Shown: positions 34,414-45,773 of the stretch, in pieces
Numbering within the stretch: the stretch's first letter is position 1
Layout of the letters: every line of letters starts with the position of its first letter
Source: JAJXWB01 sp046349085
Lineage (GTDB): Bacteria; Pseudomonadota; Alphaproteobacteria; Rhizobiales; Beijerinckiaceae
Direction of reading: 5' to 3'
Assembly (NCBI GenBank): GCA_046349085.1
Contig: JAXMDA010000007.1
Coordinates: 1-64,000 of the forward strand
Length of the DNA: 64,000 bases
Translations under genes and position numbers: made by a program
The notes under the pieces: generated by a model
Database searches by the model: none
The model's input: only the letters and a program-made list of their open reading frames with translations
Told to the model about the DNA's origin: nothing

Positions 34414-35037
34414 ATGCCGACGCTGCTCGTCACGGCCTTCGGCGCCTTTCCCGGCGCGCCCTGCAATCCGAGCGCGGAAGCCGTGGCGGACCTCGAACGC
34501 CGTTGGCGCGGCCGTTTTTCGCGCATGGGCGTGACGCTCGCCACGGCGGTGCTGCCCGTCGTCCACGCCGTCGCGCCTCTCGTCGACGCGCTCGTCGCGC
34601 GTGAACAGCCTGACGCCATTGTGCATCTCGGTCTCGCCGCCCGGCGACGGCGCGTCAGCGTCGAGACGCGCGCGCGAAATGTCGTGACGACGCTGAAGCC
34701 CGATACGCATGGCGCGTTCGCGGAAGGGCGGGCGCATCGCGCTGGCGGAGCTGTAGCGCTCCCGAGCGCTTGGAACGCGGCGCTGCTCGTCGCGGGCTTG
34801 CGCGAAGCGGGAATTGACGCGGCCGCGTCCAATGACGCCGGGGACTACGTCTGCAATGCAGCCCTCTGGCGCTCGCTGGAATCGGGCGCCGCGCCGGCTG
34901 TATTCATCCATGTGCCGAAAAAAAGCCGCGTGCGGCCAGCAGATATGGCGCGTGCGCTGGCCGGCGTCCTGCCCGCCATGACATTGCGCATCGCGCGGCG
35001 ACGCGGGTCGCTGCGCGCAACGACGGACAAAAGATGA
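34414..35037 (+). CDS. Pyroglutamyl-peptidase I family (C15) cysteine peptidase
   Basis: 207 residues. The C15 layout is readable: LVTAFGAFPGAPCNPSAEAV at the N-terminus, the catalytic glutamate in VSVETRARN, the catalytic cysteine in NDAGDYVCNAALW and the histidine in VFIHVPKK. Such enzymes remove N-terminal pyroglutamate. The typical GRYLCN motif is changed to GDYVCN, but the triad is intact. The ATG is one base after the meaB stop, and its stop overlaps the TerC-like start. Confidence 0.83.
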   Translation: MPTLLVTAFGAFPGAPCNPSAEAVADLERRWRGRFSRMGVTLATAVLPVVHAVAPLVDALVAREQPDAIVHLGLAARRRRVSVETRARNVVTTLKPDTHGAFAEGRAHRAGGAVALPSAWNAALLVAGLREAGIDAAASNDAGDYVCNAALWRSLESGAAPAVFIHVPKKSRVRPADMARALAGVLPAMTLRIARRRGSLRATTDKR

Positions 35038-35717
35038 TCGAGTCGCTGCCCTATTTTGCCTTTCAGGTCCTCCAGATCGTCTGGCTCGACCTGCTGTTGT
35101 CCGGCGACAATGCCGTCGTGATTGCGCTCGCCTGCCGCAATCTGCCGGAGGACAAGCGCAAGCTCGGCGTGGCGCTCGGCGCCGCTCTCGCGGTCGCGTT
35201 GCGGGTGCTTTTCACGCTCCTCGTCGTCTGGCTTCTCAAGCTGCCGTTTCTCAAGCTCGTCGGCGGCGTGCTGCTGCTGTATATCGCCGTCAGGCTGGTC
35301 TTCGACGATCACGACCACGGAGAGGTCAAGGCCGAACCGAACCTCTGGGGTGCGGTCACGACCATCGTGATCGCCGACGGCGTCATGTCGCTCGACAATG
35401 TGCTCGCCATCGTCGGCGTGGCGGAGGGCCATCTCGGCCTCATCATCTTCGGTCTCATCCTGTCGATTCCGCTCGTCGTCTTCGGGGCGGGCGCAGTGCT
35501 CAAACTCATCGACCGCTGGCCGATCATCGTCTGGGCCGGGGCGGCGCTGCTCGGCTGGGTCGCCGGCGAAATGATCGCGACAGATCCCTGGGTCGCCGCC
35601 TGGCTCGATCGCCATGGCGATCCTCCGGATATAGCGGCGGCGATTCTTGGCGCAGCCGTCGTATTGGCCGTCGCGGGCGCGATCAAGTTTGCGGGGCGCA
35701 ACAAGGCGGGGCGCTGA
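35034..35717 (+). CDS. TerC/YjbE-family integral membrane protein (probable metal exporter)
   Basis: 227 residues with about seven membrane segments. The family motif appears twice, as LDLLLSGDNAVVIALACRNLP near the N-terminus and IADGVMSLDNVLAIVGVAEG near 115, each with the conserved GD/SLDN acidic residue. Relatives export manganese or supply metal to exported enzymes. There is no visible manganese riboswitch because the gene overlaps its upstream neighbour by four bases (ATGA). Confidence 0.9.
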   Translation: MIESLPYFAFQVLQIVWLDLLLSGDNAVVIALACRNLPEDKRKLGVALGAALAVALRVLFTLLVVWLLKLPFLKLVGGVLLLYIAVRLVFDDHDHGEVKAEPNLWGAVTTIVIADGVMSLDNVLAIVGVAEGHLGLIIFGLILSIPLVVFGAGAVLKLIDRWPIIVWAGAALLGWVAGEMIATDPWVAAWLDRHGDPPDIAAAILGAAVVLAVAGAIKFAGRNKAGR

Positions 35718-35818
35718 GCGCATCGATGTTCGTGCGGCGAGGCGGAGAGCTGACGCGGCGCATGTTGCCCGCTCGCAAGCTTCGAAGTATTTCCCTGTTA
35801 AACAGGGGCAAGAGGCGA

Positions 35819-36538
35819 GTGGAAACAGCGAAGTGGTATGTCGCCGAGGGCGATGAAGCCATCGGCCCGCTATCGGCGCGGGACGTTCTCGACCGGATCG
35901 AGGCTGCCGGCGAGCGTCCGACCCCGGTGTGGACCGAGGGCATGGCGCAATGGGCGGACGCCTCCACCATTCCCGAATTCTCGAAAGCGCCTGGAGGAGA
36001 GAACGCGGCGCTCCGCAAGAGCGTCCAGATCGGGGCGCGGCTGCGTCACGAACTGATCGAGTTCACGATCATCGCCCTCTACCTCTACGTCGCATTCGGC
36101 GCGCTGATCGCGTTCAAATTCACGATTCTCAAGGGCGAAGGCGTGTCGTGGGCGCCATGGGGCATCGCGATCGTCAAGGCCCTCATACTCGGCAAGTTCA
36201 TCCTCCTGCTGCAGGCGGCAAAGCTGGGCGAGAGCGGCGACGTCGTCGTCTTGCGGATCGTTCGAAAGGCGGCGCTATTCGTGCTCGCTCTCTTCTTGCT
36301 GAACGCGCTCGAAGAATACCTGATCGGACACCTTCATGGAAAAACGAACGCAGAAATAGTCGCGGATATGGCTGGACTTCTGTCGGGTCCGTTCGTGATC
36401 AGTTTCCTGATGTTCATGATCCTCGTGCCTTATTTCACGTATCGGGAGTTGAACGAGGGGCTTGGACACGACCAGCTTCGCCGGTTGTTCACCGCGCGCC
36501 GCGGCTCCGAAGCGGCTGTCGATCCGAACCGGGACTGA
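35819..36538 (+). CDS. GYF_2-domain protein with membrane segments
   Basis: 239 residues from a GTG with an AGAGG site. Residues 1-50 are a GYF_2 domain: WYVAEGDEAIGPLSARDVLDRI and VWTEGMAQWADASTIPEF. The rest has about four membrane helices, with IIALYLYVAFGALIAFKF and a conserved-looking cytoplasmic end. GYF_2 domains are small adaptor modules often fused to membrane proteins; function unknown. The frame is open further upstream, but a conserved start fits the GTG. Confidence 0.75.
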   Translation: METAKWYVAEGDEAIGPLSARDVLDRIEAAGERPTPVWTEGMAQWADASTIPEFSKAPGGENAALRKSVQIGARLRHELIEFTIIALYLYVAFGALIAFKFTILKGEGVSWAPWGIAIVKALILGKFILLLQAAKLGESGDVVVLRIVRKAALFVLALFLLNALEEYLIGHLHGKTNAEIVADMAGLLSGPFVISFLMFMILVPYFTYRELNEGLGHDQLRRLFTARRGSEAAVDPNRD

Positions 36539-36570
36539 CGACCGAAGCCGACGCGTCGCGGGCCGGCGCG

Positions 36571-36586
36571 GCCCCGACCGCGGGGC
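36571..36586. terminator. Possible weak terminator hairpin between convergent genes
   Basis: GCCCCG-ACCG-CGGGGC stem followed by GGCTTTCT. The stem is only six pairs and the T-run is poor, so this is a weak call. Confidence 0.3.
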
Positions 36587-36605
36587 GGCTTTCTCGCCGG
36601 CGATT

Positions 36606-36812
36606 CTAGCGCTGCACGCCCTGCGCCACCGGCGGCGTGGGAATCGCAAAGCAATCGCGTCGGCCGGAATCGACGCAACGCTGCATCTTGCGCTGATTGT
36701 CGAGCATGTTCATCGCCACGACGAGGATGATCGCCAGCACGAGGATGGCGATCGCCGCCACGAGATTGACGAGCTTGCGATGCGCGTAGTCGGTGTCATC
36801 GGGCGTCGTCAT
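36606..36812 (-). CDS. Small single-pass membrane protein, unknown function
   Basis: 68 residues: a short polar start, one strong membrane helix (LVNLVAAIAILVLAIILVVAM, about 14-34), then a polar tail with two cysteines (MQRCVDSGRRDCFAIP) that would face the periplasm. It starts 13 bases after the amidase stop and is probably co-transcribed with it. I do not recognise the family. Confidence 0.7.
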   Translation of the reverse strand: MTTPDDTDYAHRKLVNLVAAIAILVLAIILVVAMNMLDNQRKMQRCVDSGRRDCFAIPTPPVAQGVQR

Positions 36813-36825
36813 CGTCAGGCGCTCG

Positions 36826-38226
36826 TCAGGCTCGGGGCGCGTCGATCGTCGCGAACGGGCGCGCCTGCTCGAAGGCGCGCGCCGCCTGCAGCACCAGCGC
36901 GTCCGCGCGCATGGCGCCGACGATCTGCAAGCCGATCGGCAAGCCGTCGCGCGTGAAGCCGCAGGGAACGCTGGCGGCCGGCTGTTGCGTGACGTTGAAC
37001 GGATAGGTGAAGGGCGACCACTCGACCCAATGCTTGAACCGTCCGCCCGGCGGGACGTCCGCGCCCACCGGAACGGCGCCGGTCGGCATCTGCGGCGTCA
37101 GCAGCAGATCGTAGGTTTCGTGGAAGACCTCCATCTTGTGGGCGAGCGCGCCGCGCGCAAGAAATGCGTCGAGATAGTTCACGGCGGTCAGGTTGCGGCC
37201 CGATTTCACTTCCGCGAGCAATCCCGGATCAAGCAACGGCTCCTCGCCGACGCCGACATGCTTCATCGCCACGGCCGCGCCGGTGTGCCAGAGAACGTCG
37301 GTGATCGCGCGCGGATCGCTCATCGGCGGATCGACTTCTTCCAACCGCGCGCCGAGTTCCTCGAAAACTTTCGCGGCTTTCTCGGTCGCGGCCGCCACAT
37401 CCGGATCGACGCAATCGATATAGCCGAGCCGCGGCGACCAGGCGACGCGCAGGCCGCGCACGCCCTTGTCGAGCCCGTCCGTGTAATCCGGGCAGGGCGT
37501 GTTCCACGCCGTGTTGTCGCGGCTGTCGGGCCGGCCGATCAGCGACAGCATGAAGGCGGCGTCCTCCACGCGCCGGGTCAGCGGCCCGAGATGTGCGAGA
37601 ACCGCCATGGTCGAAAGCGGATAGGCCGGCACGCGGCCGAAGCTCGGTTTCAGGCCGAAGACGCCGGTGAAGGCCGCCGGAATGCGGATCGAGCCGAGCC
37701 CGTCCGTGCCCAGATGAAAATGCCCGAGGCCGAGCGCCGCGGCGGCGGCCGCGCCGGCCGAGGAGCCGCCGGTTGTGTGGCCGGTCTTCCAGGGGTTGCG
37801 GGTAACGCCGTAGAGCGGGCTGTCGCCGAGGCCCTTCCAGCCGATCTCCGGCAGGGTGGTCTTGCCGAGAATGACGCAGCCGGCCTCCTTCAGCCGCGCG
37901 GTCGCCGGCGAATCTTCCGGGGCCGGCGTGTCCACGCTCGTCCGCGAGCCGCGCCGGTTCGGCAGCCCCTTCACCAGCACATTGTCCTTGATCGTGCCGA
38001 TGAGCCCGTCCGCCGGGCCGATCGCGGCGCCGCGGGCGTGGCGCGCCGCGCTCTCCTGCGCCGCCTTTCGCGCGCCGGCGCGATCCACGACCGCGAAAGC
38101 GTTGATTTCGGGCTCCGCGGCGTCCAGCCGCGTCAGGACGGCCTCCAGCAGGTCGACGGGCGAAGCCTCCTTGCGGGCGAAAAGATCGGCGCACTGGCGG
38201 GCGGAAAGGGCGAGAAGATCGGTCAT
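36826..38226 (-). CDS. Amidase (amidase-signature family), second copy
   Basis: 466 residues. The catalytic lysine is in GLIGTIKDNVLVKGLP, the signature serine region is TTGGSSAGAAAAAALG and GTDGLGSIRIPAAFTGVFGLKP. The protein ends GLPIGLQIVGAM. It belongs to the amidase-signature family but is not close to the amidase at 11.5 kb (its signature is TDGLGSIR, not SDMGGSLR). No gatB/gatC adjoins, so a catabolic amidase is likely. The ATG at 38226 is chosen because the protein aligns from there. Confidence 0.92.
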   Translation of the reverse strand: MTDLLALSARQCADLFARKEASPVDLLEAVLTRLDAAEPEINAFAVVDRAGARKAAQESAARHARGAAIGPADGLIGTIKDNVLVKGLPNRRGSRTSVDTPAPEDSPATARLKEAGCVILGKTTLPEIGWKGLGDSPLYGVTRNPWKTGHTTGGSSAGAAAAAALGLGHFHLGTDGLGSIRIPAAFTGVFGLKPSFGRVPAYPLSTMAVLAHLGPLTRRVEDAAFMLSLIGRPDSRDNTAWNTPCPDYTDGLDKGVRGLRVAWSPRLGYIDCVDPDVAAATEKAAKVFEELGARLEEVDPPMSDPRAITDVLWHTGAAVAMKHVGVGEEPLLDPGLLAEVKSGRNLTAVNYLDAFLARGALAHKMEVFHETYDLLLTPQMPTGAVPVGADVPPGGRFKHWVEWSPFTYPFNVTQQPAASVPCGFTRDGLPIGLQIVGAMRADALVLQAARAFEQARPFATIDAPRA

Positions 38227-38280
38227 GTCGCTTTCTGGCGTGGAGAAGGCAGATTGCCGGGGCGGCGAGCGCGTTACAAG

Positions 38281-38352
38281 GCGCCACGCCGGGACCGCCG
38301 GCCTCCGGCCGGCATCATTCTGGCCAGCCGGAAGCCGGCGATCCCCGGCGCT
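38281..38352. repeat. Palindromic repeat with two side-by-side hairpins
   Basis: CACGCCGGGA on the left and ATCCCCGGCG on the right enclose CCGGCCTCCGGCCGG and GCCGGAAGCCGGC. It lies in the 272-base region between the divergent amidase and lipoprotein genes; the rest of that region shows nothing I can support. Confidence 0.75.
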
Positions 38353-38498
38353 CCTGTCCGGGCTATGTCGCCCGGCCTCATTCTCGCCGGTTTCGCCGGG
38401 CATTTCCTGCTGCAGCGCCGCAATTTTAACCGGCTCTCAACCCCGTGGGTTGTTAGTGGACCGTCCGCGTCCTTCGGCCCGCGGCAAGAGGACATCGC

Positions 38499-39689
38499 GT
38501 GACTTTTTCTCTTCTCGCTTGCGCCCCCCGTTTCGGCGGCGTCCGCATCGCGCGCCTGGCGACGGCCTGCGCGCTGGCGGCGGGCCTTGCCGGCTGCAAC
38601 GCGACCGCCAATTCCTTCAACGCGATTTCCGACCGCGCCGAAATCGTCGGCAACAAGGTGGGGTCCTATTTCCGCTCGGAGCCGGGCGTCGCGCAGCAGG
38701 TGCCGCTGTTCATCGCCTCGACGCGCCACAAGGCGGGCGAAGCGCCGGCCGAGGTCGTCGCGCGTTTCTCGCTGCAGAACGTCTCGGTCCCGGCAGGCCA
38801 TCGCGCCGGCGAGATCGAGCAGCCGAGCTTCGGCTCCGCCAATCCGGAAAAGCATTTCGTCGTCACGAACCGCCGCGCGCTCGAGCCGGACGCCTTCCGC
38901 GCCGAGCTCGCCTCCCACATCTCCGGCCGCGTCGGCAACAGCCGCGACGTGCTGCTCTACGTGCACGGCTTCAACACCAGCCTCGAGGAAGCGCGCTTCC
39001 GCGTGGCGCAGATCGTCGCGGACGGCGGCTTCACCGGCGTGCCGATCCTGTTTACCTGGAATTCCAAGGGCGAACTCTTCGCCTATGAATCCGACAAGGA
39101 GGCGGCCACCGCCTCGCGCGACGCGCTGCAGCGCCTGTTGATGGACATTGCCCAGGCGCCGGGCGTCGGCCGCGTGCAGATCCTCGCCCATTCCATGGGG
39201 TCCTGGCTGACGATGGAAGCGCTGCGCGAGACGGCCATCGCCGGCCACGCCGACCTCGACGGCAAGCTCGGCTCCGTCATGCTCGCCGCGCCCGACATCG
39301 ACCTCGGCGTGTTCCGCCAGCAGGTCGCGCGTCTCGATCCCTCGCGCATTTCGGTCTTCGTCTCGCGCGACGACCGCGCCCTGTCGCTGTCGAGCCGCAT
39401 CGCCGGTTCGCGCGCGCGCCTGGGCGCGATGGACCCGTCGAACCCGAAGGACGCCGCCGCCATCGACGCCATGGGCGTGCACGTCTACGACCTGTCGATG
39501 CTGAAGCAGGGCTGGGTCGGCCACGACACCTATGCGAACGCGCCGGACGCCGTGCGCCAGATCGGCGCGACCCTGACCAAGAAGCGCGAGGCCGACGCCA
39601 ACGTGCAGGCGGTGATCGACGCCGGCGTGCCGAAGCCGCCGGCGCCGGCCGCCATCGTCGGGCAGGACCTGCCGCCGCCGGTGCGGTAG
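38499..39689 (+). CDS. Lipoprotein with alpha/beta-hydrolase domain (DUF900 type)
   Basis: 396 residues. The N-terminus has a lipobox (LAAGLAGC, cysteine near residue 33) after a hydrophobic leader. The hydrolase domain (about 105-370) shows DVLLYVHGFNTSLEEARFRV, the nucleophile elbow ILAHSMGSWLTMEAL (AHSMGS) and MLAAPDIDLGVF, which is the DUF900 pattern. It probably is an envelope-bound esterase or peptidase-like enzyme of unknown substrate. The C-terminal tail is Pro/Ala-rich. Confidence 0.85.
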   Translation: MTFSLLACAPRFGGVRIARLATACALAAGLAGCNATANSFNAISDRAEIVGNKVGSYFRSEPGVAQQVPLFIASTRHKAGEAPAEVVARFSLQNVSVPAGHRAGEIEQPSFGSANPEKHFVVTNRRALEPDAFRAELASHISGRVGNSRDVLLYVHGFNTSLEEARFRVAQIVADGGFTGVPILFTWNSKGELFAYESDKEAATASRDALQRLLMDIAQAPGVGRVQILAHSMGSWLTMEALRETAIAGHADLDGKLGSVMLAAPDIDLGVFRQQVARLDPSRISVFVSRDDRALSLSSRIAGSRARLGAMDPSNPKDAAAIDAMGVHVYDLSMLKQGWVGHDTYANAPDAVRQIGATLTKKREADANVQAVIDAGVPKPPAPAAIVGQDLPPPVR

Positions 39690-39707
39690 CTGCCGACAAA
39701 AACAATC

Positions 39708-39864
39708 TTCACGCTGAGGAGCGATGCATCGGTCTCGGGCTTGCCCGGGATCGACTTTGTTACGCAAGTCGGGCAGGCCCGACCTGCGTGCGTCGCGTCT
39801 CGACGCATGGCCGCTGCGTCCATGCTTCGAGAGGCCTGCTGCGCAAGCTCCTCAGCATGAGGAG
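39708..39864. repeat. Palindromic repeat, family A, interrupted by a second palindrome
   Basis: The left arm TTCACGCTGAGGAGCG and right arm CATGCTTCGAGAGGCC ... GCTCCTCAGCATGAGGAGG are those of family A. Between the left arm and GTCTCGACGCATGG lies an extra hairpin with CGGGCTTGCCCGG and GTCGGGCAGGCCCGAC. It sits between convergent genes. Confidence 0.8.
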
Positions 39865-39872
39865 GTGAAGGT

Positions 39873-40544
39873 CTAAAGCCTCTGCGGCCGCTTCGGCGGC
39901 AGCGGCGCGATTTCGATCGACACGGGCTCCATGTTCGCGTCGTCGCCCTCCGCGACCGCCTGCAATTGCTGTTCCTGCTGGCCGCCGCCGAACAGGAAGG
40001 CGAAGGGATTGGACGGCTGCTGCGCCTGCGCGGCTTGCGCCGGCGCTTCCTCGGCTCGCTCGTCTTCCGCATAGGCCGTCACGACGTCGCCCGACAGCGG
40101 CGCCGAGCGCGCCGTGCGCAGGCTGCCGATCAGGCCCTTGGACTTGGCGACGTAGTAGTAGCCGCCGGCATAGAGCGCGACGGCGCGATCCTCGTTGCGT
40201 CCAGCCGCCTGATAGGCGTTGGCGAGGTAGGGCACGGCGTAGGTGAGATTGGTCTCTCCATCGAGCAGCCCGGCGGCGCCCCCGCTATAACCCATGCCCT
40301 TGGCGGTCTGCAGCTTGATCTGCATGAGCCCGTAATGGCCGCGGTTGGTCAGATGCGGCGCATAGCGGCTCTCGCGCATGATGACGCGGCGGATGAGACG
40401 TTCCGGCACGCCATGCGCTTGCGACAGGCGCTCGATCGACGGCGTGAACCGCTCGGCGCCGGCCGACTCGCGCGAGGCGGCGGAGGCTGCCGTCGTCGGC
40501 AGGGCGAGTGCGAGAGCGGCGAGAACCGGGGCTTTGAAAGTCAT
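39873..40544 (-). CDS. Lytic transglycosylase (SLT-type), secreted
   Basis: 223 residues with a signal peptide (MTFKAPVLAALALALPTTAASA). The SLT core is RLIRRVIMRESRYAPHLTNRGHYGLMQI (catalytic glutamate in MRES, GLMQI motif), followed by NLTYAVPYLANAY. It cleaves peptidoglycan glycan strands without hydrolysis. The C-terminal third is low-complexity (Gln/Ala-rich, PKRPQRL end) and may anchor or tether. The ATG at 40544 is chosen for the signal peptide. Confidence 0.9.
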   Translation of the reverse strand: MTFKAPVLAALALALPTTAASAASRESAGAERFTPSIERLSQAHGVPERLIRRVIMRESRYAPHLTNRGHYGLMQIKLQTAKGMGYSGGAAGLLDGETNLTYAVPYLANAYQAAGRNEDRAVALYAGGYYYVAKSKGLIGSLRTARSAPLSGDVVTAYAEDERAEEAPAQAAQAQQPSNPFAFLFGGGQQEQQLQAVAEGDDANMEPVSIEIAPLPPKRPQRL

Positions 40545-40660
40545 CGGCAAAACACACTCTGATGAAGCTGGCCCGCAGTCGGCCTCAATGTTGTGGCGAG
40601 GGGAGGGCGAGGCGGGAACGTGGCGGGAGGTTTTCGGGAGGCGTGATGCTTCGGCCACAC

Positions 40661-40781
40661 CGTCATTGCGAGGAGGCGAAGCAATCCAGCCACCGGAAGG
40701 TGGCCCGGATGCAAGAATGCATCGCCGCGTCGCTCAGACGAAATCGGGCGCGCGATTTCGTCCGCGCTTCCTGTGATGACG
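40661..40781. repeat. Palindromic repeat, family B (copy 3), with a nested hairpin
   Basis: Left arm CGTCATTGCGAGGAGGCGAAG, right end CTGTGATGACG, with CCACCGGAAGGTGG in the middle. A second hairpin (GACGAAATCG 40737-40746 / CGATTTCGTC 40753-40762) is inserted in the right arm. It lies between the lytic transglycosylase and mutB genes; the remaining 120 bases of that gap show nothing else. Confidence 0.85.
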
Positions 40782-40793
40782 GGCTATCCTTGC

Positions 40794-42959
<2,166 letters not shown>

Positions 42960-43066
42960 GGCTCAGATCCGGACAGGCGGCCGGACAGAGCCCGGCTGCT
43001 TTGGGAATTCAAGCCATTATAGCCGGGCGTTGTGCGCTGCGCCAATGTGGAGGAAGGGAGGGTATT

Positions 43067-43176
43067 CCCTCTCCCGCGAAGCGGGGGAGGGTTAGGGAGG
43101 GGGCGTCTCCGTTCCAACAATCGCCGTACTTGAACCGCCCCCTCTCCAACTCTCCCCCGCTTCGCGGAAGAGAGGG
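43067..43176. repeat. Palindromic repeat, family D (intergenic copy)
   Basis: CCCTCTCCCGCGAAGCGGGG ... GAGGGTTAGGGAGGGGG faces CCCCCTCTCCAACTCTCCCC ... GCTTCGCGGAAGAGAGGG. It lies between divergent mutB and the ABC-F gene, close to the latter's promoter. Related to the copy at 22163-22286. Confidence 0.9.
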
Positions 43177-43233
43177 TTAGGCCCGGGCACCGGCCTGATT
43201 GTCCCCGATGCCGCGCCGGGCCATAACCCGCCC

Positions 43234-44853
43234 ATGATTCGTATCGACAAAATCTCCAAGCAGAACGGCCACCAGATCGTCTTCATTGAGGCCTCCGCCG
43301 TCATCCTGAAAGGCGAAAAGGTCGGCCTCGTCGGGCCCAACGGCGCCGGCAAGACGACGCTGTTCCGCATGATCGCCGGCGAGGAGGCCCCCGACGAGGG
43401 GCAGGTGTCGGTCGATCGCGGGACGACCATCGGCTATTTCAGCCAGGACGTCGGCGAAATGGTCGGCCGCAGCGCTGTGGCCGAGGTGATGAACGGCGCC
43501 GGGCCGGTGTCGGAGGTGCTGGCCGAGATGAAGGCGCTGGAGGCCGCCATGGCCGATCCTACCCAAGCCGACCAGATGGACGAAATCATCGAAAGCTATG
43601 GCGAGGTTCAGGCGCGCTTCGAGGAGCTCGACGGCTATGCGCTCGACGCGCGCGCCCGCGAAATTCTCGACGGCCTCTCCTTCACGCAGGAGATGATGGA
43701 CGGCGATGTCGGCCATCTCTCCGGCGGCTGGAAGATGCGCGTCGCGCTCGCGCGCATCCTCTTGATGCGGCCCGACCTCATGCTGCTCGACGAGCCCTCC
43801 AACCATCTCGACATCGAAAGCCTGATCTGGCTCGAGCAGTTTTTGCGCGGCTACGATGGCGCCGTGCTGATGACCTCGCACGACCGCGAGTTCATGAACC
43901 GCATCGTCGGCAAGATCATCGAGATCGACGCGGGCCAACTCAATTCCTATTCCGGCAATTACGAATTCTACGCCGAGCAGCGCGCGCTCAGCGAGAAGCA
44001 GCAGCAGGCGCAGTTCGAGCGCCAGCAGGCGATGCTGGCGAAGGAAATCGAATTCATCGAGCGCTTCAAGGCGCGCGCCTCGCATGCCGCGCAGGTGCAG
44101 AGCCGGGTGAAGAAGCTCGAGAAGATCGACCGCGTCGAGCCGCCGCGCCGCCGCCAGACCATCGCTTTCGACTTCCCGCCCGCGCCGCGCTCGGGCGAGG
44201 ATGTCGTGACGCTCAAGAACGTCGACAAAGGCTTTGGCGCGCGAAAAATTTACGAGGGACTCGACTTTCAGGTGCGCCGCAGGGAGCGCTGGGCAGTCAT
44301 GGGCGTCAACGGCGCCGGCAAGTCGACGCTCTTGAAACTGATCGCGGGCGAATCCGCGCCGGACGCCGGCTCGGTCGCCATCGGCGGCAGCGTCAAGATG
44401 GGCTATTTCGCGCAGCATTCGATGGAGGTGCTGGACGGCGAACGCACGATCTATGAATCGCTCGAAGGCTGGTTTCCGCAGGCGGGGCAGGGCTCGCTGC
44501 GCACGCTCGCCGGCTGCTTCGGCTTTTCCGGCGACGATGTCGAAAAGCCCTGCCGCGTGCTGTCGGGCGGCGAGAAGGCGCGGCTGGTGATGGCGAAGAT
44601 GCTGTATGACCCGCCGAACTTTCTGGTGCTCGACGAGCCGACGAACCATCTGGACATGGCGACCAAGGAAATGCTGGTGAATGCGCTCGCCAATTACGAA
44701 GGCGCCATGCTGTTCGTCTCGCACGACCGGCGCTTTCTCGCCGCGCTGTCCAATCGCGTGCTGGAGCTGACGCCCGACGGCGTACACGCATACGGCGGCG
44801 GCTATACCGAATATGTCGCGCGCACCGGCCACGAGGCGCCGGGACTGCATTGA
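43234..44853 (+). CDS. ABC-F family ATPase (ribosome-associated type)
   Basis: 539 residues with two ABC domains and no membrane segments. Domain 1: GPNGAGKTTLFRM, signature LSGGWKMRVALARI, Walker B LMLLDEPSNHLD. Domain 2: GVNGAGKSTLLKL, signature LSGGEKARLVMAK, Walker B FLVLDEPTNHLD. The linker between them (about 245-310) is charged and helical with IEFIERFKARASHAAQVQSR, as in the P-site-tRNA interaction motif of EttA/Uup/YbiT-type factors. Such proteins act on the ribosome. Which subgroup it belongs to is not decided. Confidence 0.93.
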   Translation: MIRIDKISKQNGHQIVFIEASAVILKGEKVGLVGPNGAGKTTLFRMIAGEEAPDEGQVSVDRGTTIGYFSQDVGEMVGRSAVAEVMNGAGPVSEVLAEMKALEAAMADPTQADQMDEIIESYGEVQARFEELDGYALDARAREILDGLSFTQEMMDGDVGHLSGGWKMRVALARILLMRPDLMLLDEPSNHLDIESLIWLEQFLRGYDGAVLMTSHDREFMNRIVGKIIEIDAGQLNSYSGNYEFYAEQRALSEKQQQAQFERQQAMLAKEIEFIERFKARASHAAQVQSRVKKLEKIDRVEPPRRRQTIAFDFPPAPRSGEDVVTLKNVDKGFGARKIYEGLDFQVRRRERWAVMGVNGAGKSTLLKLIAGESAPDAGSVAIGGSVKMGYFAQHSMEVLDGERTIYESLEGWFPQAGQGSLRTLAGCFGFSGDDVEKPCRVLSGGEKARLVMAKMLYDPPNFLVLDEPTNHLDMATKEMLVNALANYEGAMLFVSHDRRFLAALSNRVLELTPDGVHAYGGGYTEYVARTGHEAPGLH

Positions 44854-44860
44854 TCGGGCG

Positions 44861-45766
44861 TCAGTTCGCGCCGGCTGCGCGGCCCTTCTCGACGAGATGC
44901 ACCATCGTCTGCAGCGCGCGGTTGACCGGCGTCGCAATGCCGAATTCTGCGCCCTTGCGCACGATGTAGCCGTTGAGGAAATCGACCTCCGTCGACTTTC
45001 CGCGCGCAATATCCTGCGCCGTCGACGACATCTGCGCCGGCATGGTTTCGGCGAGCGCCAGCGTGGAGGCGAGCAAATCGTCCGGCAGGCGGATGCCGCA
45101 GGCGCGCGCGACGGCGAGGCATTCGGCGACAACAGCGCTCATCAGATCGCGCGCGCCCTCCACCTTCACCATCGGCCCGTAGGCGATCTGCGCGATCGCA
45201 GACAGCGCGTTATAGGCGCAATTGACGATGAGCTTCGTCCACAGCGCGGCGTCGATGTCGTCGCTGACAACGGTCGGAACGCCAGCGTCGATCAGCATGC
45301 GCGCAAGCGCCGCGCTCGCCGCCGATGCGCCGATGACCAGTTCGCCCCGCCCGTTGTGCCTGACATGGCCCGGCCCGGCCATTTCGCAACCGACGTAGAC
45401 GACAGCGGACAAGGCGGGCCGCCCGATCGCGGCGCCGAGACGCTCGGCATTGTCGACGCCGTTCTGCAGGCAGAGCGCAATCGTATGCGGCAGCAGCCGC
45501 GAAGCGAGCGCGCGCCCGGCCTCCGCCGTATCGCCCGACTTCACGCAGACGAGCGCGAGATCGGGCGGCGCGAGCTCACGCGCGTCCGTCGTTGCGCTGG
45601 CCTTCACATGTTCCGTGAAGGCGCGCGTTTCCAGCAGCAGGCCGTGAGCGTTGATTGCATCGACATGCGCAGGGCGGCCGACGAAAGTGACCTCGTGGCC
45701 CGCGCGCGCCAGCATGCCGCCGTAGTAGCAGCCGACTGCGCCAGCGCCGATCGCCGCGACGCGCAT
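44861..45766 (-). CDS. panE: 2-dehydropantoate 2-reductase
   Basis: 301 residues. The N-terminal nucleotide-binding start MRVAAIGAGAVGCYYGGMLARAGHEV has GxGxxG; the conserved lysine is in LVCVKSGD, and the C-terminal domain has LWTKLIVNCAYNALSAI with the catalytic lysine. It reduces ketopantoate with NADPH in pantothenate synthesis; related proteins act on other 2-keto acids. The gene starts seven bases after the transglycosylase stop upstream of it, so the two are likely co-transcribed. Confidence 0.9.
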   Translation of the reverse strand: MRVAAIGAGAVGCYYGGMLARAGHEVTFVGRPAHVDAINAHGLLLETRAFTEHVKASATTDARELAPPDLALVCVKSGDTAEAGRALASRLLPHTIALCLQNGVDNAERLGAAIGRPALSAVVYVGCEMAGPGHVRHNGRGELVIGASAASAALARMLIDAGVPTVVSDDIDAALWTKLIVNCAYNALSAIAQIAYGPMVKVEGARDLMSAVVAECLAVARACGIRLPDDLLASTLALAETMPAQMSSTAQDIARGKSTEVDFLNGYIVRKGAEFGIATPVNRALQTMVHLVEKGRAAGAN

Positions 45767-45773
45767 CGCGCGG

